Part shown: in pieces, positions 38,149 through 47,634 of the stretch
Numbering within the stretch: the first letter of the stretch is position 1
How the letters are laid out: every line of letters starts with the position of its first letter
From: Candidatus Litorirhabdus singularis
GTDB lineage: Bacteria; Pseudomonadota; Gammaproteobacteria; Pseudomonadales; Halieaceae
Reading direction: 5' to 3'
NCBI RefSeq assembly: GCF_026262625.1
Contig: NZ_SHNN01000006.1
Coordinates: 95,049 to 159,048, forward strand
Length of the DNA: 64,000 bases
Position numbers and translations under genes: made by a program
The notes under the pieces: model-generated
Told to the model about the DNA's origin: nothing
The model's database searches: none
The model's input: the letters and a program-made list of their open reading frames with translations, nothing else

Positions 38149-38392
38149 TGTAATCCCCCCATTCTGCACAGCAGTTATTCGTAGAAAATCATGCTGCCTC
38201 TAACAGTCGCCTTGGCGGTACTCCGCCAATCGCTATGTTGGGGCGTTCGTTATTGTAGAGCCATAACCATTCTGTTTGATGATCACCAGTATCTGGCTAT
38301 CACTAAATCGGGACTGTCGCATAGGAAACTCCTGCATTCATTTTAATGGAATTCTCTACTTATAACCTCTGCGGATTTCTGGGGGGATTACA
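38149..38392 (-). mobile_element. IS3-family internal-deletion remnant (MITE-like)
   Basis: TGTAATCCCCCCA at 38149 and its reverse complement ending at 38392 are terminal inverted repeats. Between them on the minus strand the first residues of OrfA (MRQSRFSDSQILVIIKQN) are fused to the last residues of OrfB (EWLWLYNNERPNIAIGGVPP ending in a stop at 38189-38191). Nearly all of the transposase is deleted. No clear target duplication is visible. Confidence 0.85.
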
Positions 38393-38424
38393 CTCACATC
38401 TTTCGAATATTCTGGCTCTTGAGC

Positions 38425-39729
38425 TCAGTCGATCCAGCGCCATTCAACGGCGGCAAGTCCAAGACCCTTATTGGAAGACGCTGAATCATCCCGGCGCAGG
38501 CGGATGGAAACCATCTCTTTCTCAAAATGCTGACTGGCAAATTCAATCGCGCACACTTCACGACTGACACTACCAATCAACTCCTCATTAATATACACCT
38601 CAAGCAAAATATCGAGGTCACTTTCCTCCCACCAAATATCGAATGTGAACAATACGGTACCTGGCTTCAGAAAGGCGGCAGGCTTGAAGTTGATCAAAGC
38701 TTCTTCAGCATTCATGCGAATGCCCCAATCAGAAGGCAGATCCCAACCTCGTTTCAAGTACACGAACTCGCCGGCATCGCTACAACAAACTCTGTGTCCA
38801 TTCCACGCTGCAAGCGCACCCCCAAGAAGCACATCAAGCGGATCGAGGTCTACCAGCGGCAGGTCGGACCAACCGCCCGGCGGCAGGAATCCAGGAGAAC
38901 AACAGAACAAGTTCATAAAGCCCTCGGAATCAGCATCCATCTGGGTCACTGCGATCCATTGATGTAGATTTTCTGGACTACAGCTGACGAGCTTGCCCTC
39001 TTTCAACAAATAGAACTCTAGCCGATATTCCACCATCAGCTGAACTGGCAGGTGCGGGTCGACGCCAAATTCGCTGAGGCTGTTGGGGCTCAGTTCAATC
39101 AGCATACCCAGGTTGTCACAGCTATTCTGAAGCAGGGTCGACATGCCTCTCAAGACGTGAAATTCGGAGCCCTGTGTATCAATCTTAATGAAGTTGGTGC
39201 GGGAGATTTCAGGCAGTATGACGTCATCGGCTCGCTTTATCTCGATGGGCACGCTTACCCTGGAGTCGTCGTTACTGAAGATCTGGTGATCACCCAGATT
39301 ACTATCATTGAGGTAGAGATGACCTGAAGATGCCTGATCGGAAAGCGCTAGCTTGAATGCATATACGTTGGTACTGTTATTGGCATGGATATTCTTCTGC
39401 AGAAGCGCATAGTTACTCGGATCCGGCTCAAATGCCAATACGCTGCCCTCCTCGCCAACCAAAACTGCGGCGAGTAAAGAAAAATAGCCAATGTTCGCTC
39501 CAATATCAATAAAGCTATGTCCCGGCTCCAGTGCGTTGATCAACAGCCTGGTCTCGTCGGGTTCCCAGATTCCCTTATCCCGGATCGTTGCAGAAACTTC
39601 GGTATCGATTTTATCGTGCACCGTAATAAACAGATCTTGAGACAGACCGTCAATTCGAAGCCGACAGAAATTTCTGGAGGCGAACCCGGTATAACGCTGA
39701 ATAAAGTATTTGAGTGTTTTGAGCGACAC
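38425..39729 (-). CDS. FkbM family methyltransferase with a C-terminal beta domain
   Basis: 434 residues. The methyltransferase core spans about residues 60-240: SFIDIGANIGYFSLLAAVLV (SAM loop), GSVLAFEPDPSNYALLQKNI, and FIKIDTQGSEFHVLRGM. FkbM enzymes O-methylate sugars or polyketides. The remaining 180 residues (about 255-434), with strands such as TVLFTFDIWWEESDLDILLE, look like a beta-sandwich domain I cannot name. It starts 1 base after the OafA-type gene and is last in a minus-strand operon (sulfotransferase, YfhO, OafA, FkbM). Confidence 0.86.
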   Translation of the reverse strand: MSLKTLKYFIQRYTGFASRNFCRLRIDGLSQDLFITVHDKIDTEVSATIRDKGIWEPDETRLLINALEPGHSFIDIGANIGYFSLLAAVLVGEEGSVLAFEPDPSNYALLQKNIHANNSTNVYAFKLALSDQASSGHLYLNDSNLGDHQIFSNDDSRVSVPIEIKRADDVILPEISRTNFIKIDTQGSEFHVLRGMSTLLQNSCDNLGMLIELSPNSLSEFGVDPHLPVQLMVEYRLEFYLLKEGKLVSCSPENLHQWIAVTQMDADSEGFMNLFCCSPGFLPPGGWSDLPLVDLDPLDVLLGGALAAWNGHRVCCSDAGEFVYLKRGWDLPSDWGIRMNAEEALINFKPAAFLKPGTVLFTFDIWWEESDLDILLEVYINEELIGSVSREVCAIEFASQHFEKEMVSIRLRRDDSASSNKGLGLAAVEWRWID

Positions 39730-39730
39730 G

Positions 39731-40861
39731 CTAGTTTACCGATCTCAGGCTGATGCCCCTGGATACTTGCGCGCCTCTGGAACGCAGCGGTGACTCGACC
39801 CACCTGAAGTTGAGCTCACTGGTAATCACAATAAGCACAAACGCGACAACAATGACGCTGGGGCGATAGTAGTCAGAAAAATCAGGGTAGATACCCTGTA
39901 TTCGCAAGCACAACTCCCTGGAGAAAAAGAAACACGGTATATGCGTTAGGTAAATTGCGTAGGACCTCGCACCCGCCCAAAGTACCAGGCCCTTGAGCAA
40001 ACTATTCGCAGGGATAATATAGTTGCCGTTAAAAGATGCGATACCCACCAACAAAATCGAAACAATGGCGATTACGCTGATTCTCCATTGCGTGATCATC
40101 AAGCCCTCGGCCCCGAGAGATACCAGGAGCATCAGTAGCAAGCCTATAGTGAACACCTTCGCACCAGTGCTGGTCGCGAGAATCGTCGGGTTCATCAGCT
40201 GATACGAATCGTGTTTTGACCACATAGCGAGTAGCACCCCACCCAGTATGGCATGTGTTCGAAACACCAGGTCGGACCCTTCGGTTGGTGTCACAATCAT
40301 GTAGATAAAGGCAACGAAGATCAGGTGCGGCAACCATTTCCTTGAGAGGAAAATTACCAGCGGGAAAAGCAGGTAGAACTGCTCTTCCAGCGACAGACTC
40401 CAGTACACGAAGTTGGTCCTCTGACCACCCGTTCCATAGACTTCTGCGAAGTGAAAATTCGCCACGTTGAGCAAGGCGGCAATTGTACTCTGCCAGTTTT
40501 CCCTGATATTGCCAAAAATGCCATGGTTATTAAAGGCTATCACAAGCACCATCATGATCAACAGCCAGAGCCAGGCCGAAGGGAGCAAGCGGTAGATTCT
40601 TCGCACCCAGAAGGACAGGCACTCACTGAAGAACTCACTATTGCCAGAGGTACTTTTGAGCTTTGGAATCAGCGTTTTGGCGATGACAAAGCCCGATATG
40701 GCAAAGAATAGATCGACTCCCACCCAACCCCCAAAATAGTCATGGAGCAAGCTCAGGGAGCCGGAACTCCAGTCTATCAAGTTACCATTCACATGTTGAA
40801 GCACCACCGCCAGTACGGCAAAGGCCCTCAGCGCTTCGATATCATCAATGCGGTTCTTCAT
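39731..40861 (-). CDS. Acyltransferase 3 (OafA/YrhL-like) family membrane protein
   Basis: 376 residues with about ten transmembrane helices. IEALRAFAVLAVVLQH is the signature start with the conserved Arg and His, followed by GGWVGVDLFFAISGFVIAKT and, in the middle, YWSLSLEEQFYLLFPLVIFL. The family transfers acetyl or other acyl groups from acyl-CoA to extracytoplasmic sugars. It has no fused SGNH domain. It follows the YfhO gene by seven bases and precedes fkbM by one. Confidence 0.92.
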   Translation of the reverse strand: MKNRIDDIEALRAFAVLAVVLQHVNGNLIDWSSGSLSLLHDYFGGWVGVDLFFAISGFVIAKTLIPKLKSTSGNSEFFSECLSFWVRRIYRLLPSAWLWLLIMMVLVIAFNNHGIFGNIRENWQSTIAALLNVANFHFAEVYGTGGQRTNFVYWSLSLEEQFYLLFPLVIFLSRKWLPHLIFVAFIYMIVTPTEGSDLVFRTHAILGGVLLAMWSKHDSYQLMNPTILATSTGAKVFTIGLLLMLLVSLGAEGLMITQWRISVIAIVSILLVGIASFNGNYIIPANSLLKGLVLWAGARSYAIYLTHIPCFFFSRELCLRIQGIYPDFSDYYRPSVIVVAFVLIVITSELNFRWVESPLRSRGAQVSRGISLRSVN

Positions 40862-40868
40862 TTTCTAT

Positions 40869-43205
40869 TCAGCCTTTGCGCAATGTTCTGAATCGATTTA
40901 TAGCGAACGTCAGAAGGATTCCTATCAAGGTCAAGCCCGCCAGCAAAAATCCGATCTTCAAGCTCTTCGATTCGAAATAGATTTCTACCTCGTTACTGCC
41001 CGCGGGGATATAGACAGCCTTGCCCAGTATTTGCGCTGTGTAGACCTGCACCGCTTCCCCACTAACGGTTGCGCGCCAGCCAGGATAGTTGGCATCTGCC
41101 AGAAACAACCAGAACGGCCCGTCCGCCTCAGTAGCGAGTTTATACGATGTAGGCGAGTCATGAGTCAGCTTTATTCGTGGCTGATCACTGTACTGCGCAC
41201 TTATTTTCAGATGAGCTGCTGGTATGAGATCACTGGTTTCGAGAACCAAGGCCTTCTGCTTCTGCCGCTTGAGGGTTGCAAGGGCATTCTCGGAATCGCC
41301 TACGACCGTTACGTCACGATAGGTCTGGAAGCGCGGAAGTGCGGCAGTGTTCTCCATGAAAAGTAGCGTGCGCGGCTCCCGCGTACTGATCCGTGTCTCA
41401 AAAGCTTCGCTGGATGTGGGTTGACGCATGGAAATATATTTGATGGCGAGCAAATCGATCAAGCGCAAACCGGCAACCTGCCCGGCGTCTCCTCTAATCT
41501 CGGCATCAACGTGCTCTACCAGCATCACCTGACGCTTGGACTGCAGCGCAAATGCTCCCGTGAATGAAGGAATACCCCAAAGCAGATTGGTAGCCGCAAT
41601 AATATGATTCAACTCATCTCTGGCAAGGCTTTCAATATCCCTTTTAGTGGGATTGACGAAGGCAAGTCCGCCCTGGCTGATGTGGTAATGCTTGTAATCA
41701 GCGGCATCCGGGTCAGCCTCAATAAGGGCGACGGCTTCCGGCCTCGTGGTAAGAATTGAATTATCAACAAACTGAAAGGGAGCAACACGAAGGACAGCCG
41801 CCTCAACGATGAGCACCGCCACAGCTGCTGCCGGAATAATAAACTGTGATCTGGTCAAATTTGCCGCTAGCACCGCGGCTATAGCAACTCCCAGCGTAAC
41901 ATAGTGGAAGCTCGATACTTCAGGAATGTGGTATCTGCAAATTATGCAGACCCAAGCAACGAAAAATAGCAGCACCAGGCTAAGCTTCATGATCCCGCCG
42001 CGCGCATCGGTCGAGTGTAATAACTTTGTGGTAGACAGCCAGTCCAGCGACTTTGCCGCGAATATGCAGAGACCAAATATTGCAACATAAAAATACGGGA
42101 ACATGGCCCTGAAATTTGATAGTCCAGGTATCAGCTCATAACTTCTCGCGAACGTATAAAGCGGCGACTGCTGCGCCAAGGCAAGGTTGACCAGAATAAA
42201 GACGGCGACAAGATGCCCGATAATTCGCAGATTATTTTTTGCGGAAAAACCTACCGCAGAAGCCAGCACACACACCAAAAGACTACTGGTAATGGGGAAA
42301 AACCAGGCCGACTCAGCCAGATCAACGGAGTACATCAGGCCCCTTATATAATATTCCGCAGCTATCTCGATGAGTACGGTTATGCCGTCTTTGCGATGAG
42401 AATGTTCGGTCAGCTCCAACAGGGGAAGCCACTGAATGGCACTGATACCTGCACACACGGCGATGGCCCAGGCGCCGCTCCTGAGATACCGTTTAAACGC
42501 CGCATATCGGCTGTACCGAATGCGGCTCTCCCACGGGAATGAAACGAGGCTAAACAACATATATAGCACCACGCCATGAAAAAATTGTGGGTATCCTGAA
42601 AAAACCAGCATTGCTGTACTCAGGCCAAACAAAGTGGAACTTTTTAGTCCGGGCCCTCGCAGCCAGGCTTCGAAAGCCCACAATGTCCATGGGATCCAGA
42701 TCGAGGCCTCCATACCTGTCATATTACTATTGGCTTGAATAAATAGGCCCGAGAGTCCGGCTGCTATGGCAGCAAACATCGCGCTGAGTGGTGAAATTTG
42801 CAAGTTGCGGCACAGACCGTAGCAGCCCATCCCTATAGCGATCATTGACAACCAGTGAATCAGGTTATGTCCAAATTCTGGCTCAAAAACCATAGCGATC
42901 AGAATATTGAGAGGATTACTCAGCCCAGCCTGACCCTCAGCAAACAGCGGATGCCCCCCATAGACCAGGTTCGTCCAGAAGGGCGAAATCCCCTCACTGA
43001 GTAACTTACTATGGTGAACCAGTATGGCATAACTGTGATGCAGGTTATCGCCGTGAACCAGGGATTGATCCTGAAACAATGCCGGATGCAAAAACCAGCC
43101 TGAGAGGACCGCCAGTGCCAGGAACGTAAGCGCCAATATCTTGCTACTACTGCTCGAATCGTTGATGTTTTTCTCAACGGGCACTGCTCCAACCGACTCT
43201 CTCAT
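40869..43205 (-). CDS. YfhO-like GT-C membrane glycosyltransferase
   Basis: 778 residues with a dozen or so transmembrane helices and a C-terminal extracytoplasmic beta domain. GDNLHHSYAILVHHSKLLSE and FWTNLVYGGHPLFAEGQAGL form the first loop of the YfhO family, and FLADANYPGWRATVSGEAVQ with KAVYIPAGSNEVEIYF is its C-terminal signature. In Gram-positives YfhO transfers a sugar from undecaprenyl-phosphate, made by CsbB and flipped by GtcA, to teichoic acid. Homologs of those partners are nearby. Its ATG overlaps the stop of the sulfotransferase gene (ATGA). Confidence 0.85.
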   Translation of the reverse strand: MRESVGAVPVEKNINDSSSSSKILALTFLALAVLSGWFLHPALFQDQSLVHGDNLHHSYAILVHHSKLLSEGISPFWTNLVYGGHPLFAEGQAGLSNPLNILIAMVFEPEFGHNLIHWLSMIAIGMGCYGLCRNLQISPLSAMFAAIAAGLSGLFIQANSNMTGMEASIWIPWTLWAFEAWLRGPGLKSSTLFGLSTAMLVFSGYPQFFHGVVLYMLFSLVSFPWESRIRYSRYAAFKRYLRSGAWAIAVCAGISAIQWLPLLELTEHSHRKDGITVLIEIAAEYYIRGLMYSVDLAESAWFFPITSSLLVCVLASAVGFSAKNNLRIIGHLVAVFILVNLALAQQSPLYTFARSYELIPGLSNFRAMFPYFYVAIFGLCIFAAKSLDWLSTTKLLHSTDARGGIMKLSLVLLFFVAWVCIICRYHIPEVSSFHYVTLGVAIAAVLAANLTRSQFIIPAAAVAVLIVEAAVLRVAPFQFVDNSILTTRPEAVALIEADPDAADYKHYHISQGGLAFVNPTKRDIESLARDELNHIIAATNLLWGIPSFTGAFALQSKRQVMLVEHVDAEIRGDAGQVAGLRLIDLLAIKYISMRQPTSSEAFETRISTREPRTLLFMENTAALPRFQTYRDVTVVGDSENALATLKRQKQKALVLETSDLIPAAHLKISAQYSDQPRIKLTHDSPTSYKLATEADGPFWLFLADANYPGWRATVSGEAVQVYTAQILGKAVYIPAGSNEVEIYFESKSLKIGFLLAGLTLIGILLTFAINRFRTLRKG

Positions 43206-44263
43206 GATATCGAAGCATCGGAAAGTGAAGATGTGTGCTTCCCGGCATCACTCAAGCTCCGAGCCAATTTGTATAGTCGGCTATCATACTGCGTGTGTTC
43301 CGCGATGAGGTCACGAGACGCCTGACTAATCGATTCTTCGAAGCGGTAAGCGTTGTCCTGACCCAACTCAATATCGGGATCATTGGGAAACAGTCTTCTC
43401 ACCAGGCTTAGGATATCTTCCTGCACACCAACAAAGTCAATTTTGCGAAGATTGCTTGCGGCAGACTCAAAATCACTTTCAGTAAGCGACACCGTGTCAG
43501 GAACATAGTCTGGCGTAATACCCTCAGAGGTCCTGAACTCACTAATCGACCGACCTAGAAAACGGGTTTGTAGATTATCGATTTCAGCAATATTCGAGGC
43601 GATCACTTCATCCACCGAGAGCTCAGCCAACGGCGGCCAGTTACGCTGTAACATTCTGATATGCGAGAGTGTCCGTGAAACGGGCTCTCTCAGTACCGTA
43701 ATCGTAATACAAGGCTGGGGCAGGAGCATGCCATAATCATAATGGTAATGTCCTCTCAGTAATTGATAGCGCTCTAACTCATCCTGCGCGTAGCATTCCA
43801 GCACACTTGCCGGGGGGTAGAAGCCCTCAAATCTGCGCAGCGAATTTTCATCCGGCAATACCTTGTGGCTCTCCACTCTAGATTCCAGTAGCTTTCGTAG
43901 CGACGTGCCGCCGGTCTTGGGGATATGAATAAAAAAAAGCGAATTGAGCGTCTCGCGCGGCGCCACATTCGGCAAAGAGACAGCCTCATTTCCAGCGACC
44001 ACTGACACATTTCTAGCAAACAATCCTGCCTCTGCCGACAGTTCAAGCTCTATGACAAAACCGCAACAGCCATCAAGCACGTCCAGTGATTCGAGCCCGA
44101 CATAATATTCCATAGCTATAGCTGCTGCGCGCAATTCGCCTTCAACATAAACGCTAACTTCAACCTGCCGCGTCCTGTCGGTCGTATCGTATGCCCAGCC
44201 AGCAACGGCTACCTTGCCAAGCTCATCGCTGATCGGTCTAATCGCAAAGCCTCCCGCTAGCAT
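43202..44263 (-). CDS. Sulfotransferase with an N-terminal beta domain
   Basis: 353 residues. Residues 1-95 form a beta-rich module (VAVAGWAYDTTDRTRQVEVS, DGCCGFVIELEL) of the GWAxD..V.V.VDG..GF type often attached to bacterial glycan enzymes. The catalytic part begins with SLFFIHIPKTGGTSLRKLLE, the 5'-PAPS loop of Sulfotransfer_2 proteins; ITVLREPVSRTLSHIRMLQR is the 3'-phosphate site. It should transfer sulfate from PAPS to a sugar hydroxyl. First of the ATGA-coupled group with the YfhO, OafA and FkbM genes. Confidence 0.87.
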   Translation of the reverse strand: MLAGGFAIRPISDELGKVAVAGWAYDTTDRTRQVEVSVYVEGELRAAAIAMEYYVGLESLDVLDGCCGFVIELELSAEAGLFARNVSVVAGNEAVSLPNVAPRETLNSLFFIHIPKTGGTSLRKLLESRVESHKVLPDENSLRRFEGFYPPASVLECYAQDELERYQLLRGHYHYDYGMLLPQPCITITVLREPVSRTLSHIRMLQRNWPPLAELSVDEVIASNIAEIDNLQTRFLGRSISEFRTSEGITPDYVPDTVSLTESDFESAASNLRKIDFVGVQEDILSLVRRLFPNDPDIELGQDNAYRFEESISQASRDLIAEHTQYDSRLYKLARSLSDAGKHTSSLSDASIS

Positions 44264-44356
44264 TCGAACTCTACTACCTTGGAGTGGCGGCTAAACTATA
44301 GTTAGCCTTGGCTGAATCAACGTACATCATGGGTCGCCTAATATCCTAGTATCTTT

Positions 44357-45301
44357 CTAATAGCCAAACGCTTTACAGTAGCTCGATGCACGCTGTAAGG
44401 CCTGTATCTGATCGCTGTAATCCTCCGAAAAACACTGCGATAGGATCTGCGAGTACTTCTTTTTCCCGGATTCATTATCCCTCGAAAAAGCAAAGTTACC
44501 GCTGTGCCCAAGGTCAGCAACAACCTTCCTGACGCCCTTTTCAAGCTCTTCGTATTTAAAAAGATACACATCACTCCAACCCAAATCCTTATACAGAATG
44601 CCCGTCGAATTTAAAGCGATCTCCTCCAGCCCAACATCCAGGTAATCGCAGAGTTGGTTTTCGAACCAGACCAACGGCCTATGCATCAGCTGAACCATTT
44701 GGGACAGGGATCTAAGTGTCTCTTCACGATATCCACGTGCTTCAAGAAACTTTGGCACAGGAGCCATGTTCTGCATGCCGGCGACATCTGCTGATTCCAA
44801 AAACTCAATATACAACTCAAGAAGCTTTTGCACCGATTCTATCACAAACTCTTCCTCTGGCAGGTCGCCACGCCCCCAGACGGTTACAAAGTTATTGATA
44901 AAACCTTCTATGTCCTGCAGCAAAGCCGATCTTGCGTAATCCACGGGATTTCTAGCAATGGAAACGAAATGCAGCTGCCTTTGAGCCACCAGACCTGCCT
45001 TGAATCTCACAGCCAACCTGTTCAGGCGCAAGTTGTGAGTCAGCTGGCCCTCAAGATGCTCATAGAAGTAGTCATCCAGTCCGGGATTGCTAAGCGTGCC
45101 AACCGCATTCTGAAAGTTCTTCACGCCCAAAAAATGGCATTGGTGGGCGGCAACATCCGGTAACCTATTAAGTGAATTAACAATGGAGGTGCTTGCAACC
45201 TTTCCGAACTGGTAGACGATAAAGTTGTGTTCTTCTAATTCAATCAAGTCTTTCCCTCTATAACTGCCCGCCAGGCGCTTCAGTCTGCCTCTCAAAGACA
45301 T
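44357..45301 (-). CDS. Sulfotransferase-like protein (capsular polysaccharide synthesis type)
   Basis: 314 residues. NFIVYQFGKVASTSIVNSLN resembles the P-loop of PAPS-dependent sulfotransferases and of the putative capsular polysaccharide synthesis family, and LHFVSIARNPVDYARSALLQ the RDP...S 3'-phosphate site. The rest matches no motif I can name. It is 93 bases upstream of the Sulfotransfer_2 gene on the same strand and may head the operon. Confidence 0.72.
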   Translation of the reverse strand: MSLRGRLKRLAGSYRGKDLIELEEHNFIVYQFGKVASTSIVNSLNRLPDVAAHQCHFLGVKNFQNAVGTLSNPGLDDYFYEHLEGQLTHNLRLNRLAVRFKAGLVAQRQLHFVSIARNPVDYARSALLQDIEGFINNFVTVWGRGDLPEEEFVIESVQKLLELYIEFLESADVAGMQNMAPVPKFLEARGYREETLRSLSQMVQLMHRPLVWFENQLCDYLDVGLEEIALNSTGILYKDLGWSDVYLFKYEELEKGVRKVVADLGHSGNFAFSRDNESGKKKYSQILSQCFSEDYSDQIQALQRASSYCKAFGY

Positions 45302-45438
45302 GGGTGAATGCCAGATATTAATGTACGTTGAACCACTGCGATCAAACCCGGACTCCGTTTATCTCAAAGGCCTTGGTAGGCATCGAGTATCCCTGTGGGT
45401 TCGCCTTCATATTTCACCAATAAAAAGTACTTCGGGAG

Positions 45439-45834
45439 TTAAAACGAGGCTGTGGCCAACCCGAGCCGAACCCTCATACCCGTCGAAGAGGTTTTTATCG
45501 GCGCGTGGAAAAATGCTTCCAGCTCACTGAATTCAGCGATCTCTGCCAGCTTCGATAGAATGTAAACTTTCTTATAGCCAAGCAGCATACCGTTGAGGCG
45601 GACATTGTCACGTCCCTTGAGGTTTACGTCAAACCCTGCTTGCAGCGTCAACAGGGATGTCTTTCGGGCACCGTTTACCATTCTGCACTTATCGGGCCTA
45701 TAGATACCCGACAACACCTTGAGTAAGCCTAATTTTCTTATGCCATTGCGCCCCACTATAATCACGGTTTCGCCTCAAAGAACTTCAAATGATAAGTCCT
45801 TGAGCGCCTCGTAAAACTCATTATTGAAAAAGGA
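45439..45834 (-). pseudogene. Wzt/KpsT-type ABC transporter ATPase fragment
   Basis: Minus-strand frame with FYEALKDLSFEVL, then a TGA stop, then VIIVGRNGIRKLGLLKVLSG, LLTLQAGFDVNLKGRDNVRL, LNGMLLGYKK and APIKTSSTGMRVRLGLA. This is the nucleotide-binding domain of an O-antigen/capsule exporter. It is dead: Walker A, normally GxxGxGKS/T, reads GRNGIRKLG, there is an in-frame stop, and the piece ends after the signature motif, with Walker B and the C-terminal domain missing. No permease (wzm) remains in the window. Confidence 0.82.
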
Positions 45835-46634
45835 AAAACCCCGGTCCGTGGCGCTGAAAAAAATGTTTCGAACACAAGAAAATTACGGGGAATCTGGATC
45901 AGCGGTCCTTGACCGGGTCATACCGGAGATCTAGCAGCCCGACCCGTGATTTGTGCCTTTGGGCGCCTAAACCACGGGGGCTTAACTTACCAAACCCGCT
46001 TGGGATAGCACTGGCCTTCTTAACTCTTCTCCTCCACTATCTGAAATCAGAACACCAAACTCTGGCGCGGGCTGCTAGCTTATCGCACTGGAACATAGCA
46101 GTCTCCATAAATGATGTGGTAGTTACATCATTTACAGGGGTCGCTAGCAGCGGTGCGACAACACCTGACCGACGCTCTGGTTTAAATTATGCCCATTGAT
46201 CTAAATAGACGCGCATTCATCCAACTCCCAGTGCACTTTTCACTCGCTTATGGCCTCGTCAGGCAGCCGGACAGGGCCGGCTGGAATCATATGCGCCTTG
46301 GAACTGTCAGTGCTCAATCGTGACTGTGTCATAGAAAACCCATTGCGTTGATATTATTGGAAACTCCCTCTCATAAACTCTCCAGCTTTGGAGGGATTAA
46401 TAAGTATAGAATGCGAACTACCGGGCGATATCTGTCTGGGATCGGCTTATTCCGTCGACGGTTTGTTAGAATTTGGGGACTTTGTATGCTGCGGCTGTAT
46501 ACTTTGCTCATGATAGTCAATTACAAAAAGACGCCCGTGCCGTGCCAGAGGATCGGCCCGGCGCACTCGTGAAGCAACGCATTTTTACTCGCAGATAACA
46601 ATTTTACTCTGAGTGGGCGGAGTAACTCGTCCGG
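45835..46634. other. Intergenic region, no gene supported
   Basis: About 800 bases between the dead ABC gene and the next sulfotransferase. Short open frames exist on both strands but none has a recognisable domain, ribosome site or conserved pattern. It is probably decayed DNA, consistent with the remnants on its left. Confidence 0.5.
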
Positions 46635-47621
46635 ATGGAATTCAAGATGACAAATCCAAGGGTCTATATCCATATTGGTATGAATAAGACCGCAAGTTCG
46701 ACCCTGCAGTCATGGCTGAATTCCCAAGGCGCTCTTCTCAAGGAAAGAGGCTTACTCTATCCTGACTTCTATCGCCACGGCGATGCTCACTACCCCTTTA
46801 GTTCCACTTTTAATTTTGGTCCATTTGACTATGAGAATCGGCAGCAGAAAAAGTCCGAGCTGAAGGATCTTCTATGTAAAGAAATCCGCCAGGGGCGCTA
46901 TAACAAGATTGTCTGGAGTTCAGAGTATTTTATCAATGACAATGATGTTGCGGAGTTGAAGTGTTTCTTCGAAGACTATGAGTGCAAGGTTGTCATTTAT
47001 CTCAGGCGGCACGATTTTTGGTGGCAGTCCAGATATGCGCAAGCGCTCAAGTTTCCTGGTCGAAAGCCATACGCTCGTGGCCTTGAAGCCTTCATACAGT
47101 ATGTCGAGCAAGCCGATCACTACAGCCGCTATGCGGATATTATCGACAGGTGGGAGCATGTTTTTGGACGAGAAAATATTCTCGTCCGCCCGCTGGAGAA
47201 AGAGCAGAATCGCGGGGGAGTAGTTGCAGATTTTCTGCAGACGATAGAGTTTGAGCCTGCGGGAATAAATACTGAAGCGGTGTCAGAAAATAGGGCGCTC
47301 TCTAACCAAGCTTGCTATATCCTCGATCTGGCCAGATCGGGAGTACTGACTGAAAGCGAGTACGTCAAACTGAGCTACTATCTTCAGGCAAATGACCCGT
47401 TCACAGACAGAACGCCATTACTTTCACCAGAGCAGAGGTTGAATATTGTCCAGCGCTGCCAGGCGGCACAATACAGCTATATTGCAAAAAAATACCTCGG
47501 CAGAAAAAACGGTGAATTGTTCTATGCGCCGATTCCGGATCTCTCCCAGGATTGGGTTTCGCCCGCGCCTCCCAGTGAGGCGGAAATCCAGAGCATCTTT
47601 TTGCAAGCGCAGATGGCCTGA
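46635..47621 (+). CDS. Sulfotransferase family protein, paralog A
   Basis: 328 residues. RVYIHIGMNKTASSTLQSWL is the PAPS 5'-phosphosulfate loop, VVIYLRRHDFWWQSRYAQAL the 3'-phosphate region. It is clearly homologous along its length to the gene at 54839-55879: both have YPFSS/YAFSS-FNFGP, IVWSSEYF/IVWSSEFF, FGREN-RPLE and a closing region with LGRxxGxLFxxPxP. Probable substrate is a sugar of the surface glycan. Two start codons (46635 and 46647) are possible; the upstream one is listed. Confidence 0.82.
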   Translation: MEFKMTNPRVYIHIGMNKTASSTLQSWLNSQGALLKERGLLYPDFYRHGDAHYPFSSTFNFGPFDYENRQQKKSELKDLLCKEIRQGRYNKIVWSSEYFINDNDVAELKCFFEDYECKVVIYLRRHDFWWQSRYAQALKFPGRKPYARGLEAFIQYVEQADHYSRYADIIDRWEHVFGRENILVRPLEKEQNRGGVVADFLQTIEFEPAGINTEAVSENRALSNQACYILDLARSGVLTESEYVKLSYYLQANDPFTDRTPLLSPEQRLNIVQRCQAAQYSYIAKKYLGRKNGELFYAPIPDLSQDWVSPAPPSEAEIQSIFLQAQMA

Positions 47622-47634
47622 TCCAGTCCCGAGG

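Noticed and set aside
45909..46572. Short open frames between the dead ABC gene and the sulfotransferase
   Set aside because: No motif, no ribosome site and no similarity that I can recognise; treated as decayed intergenic DNA.
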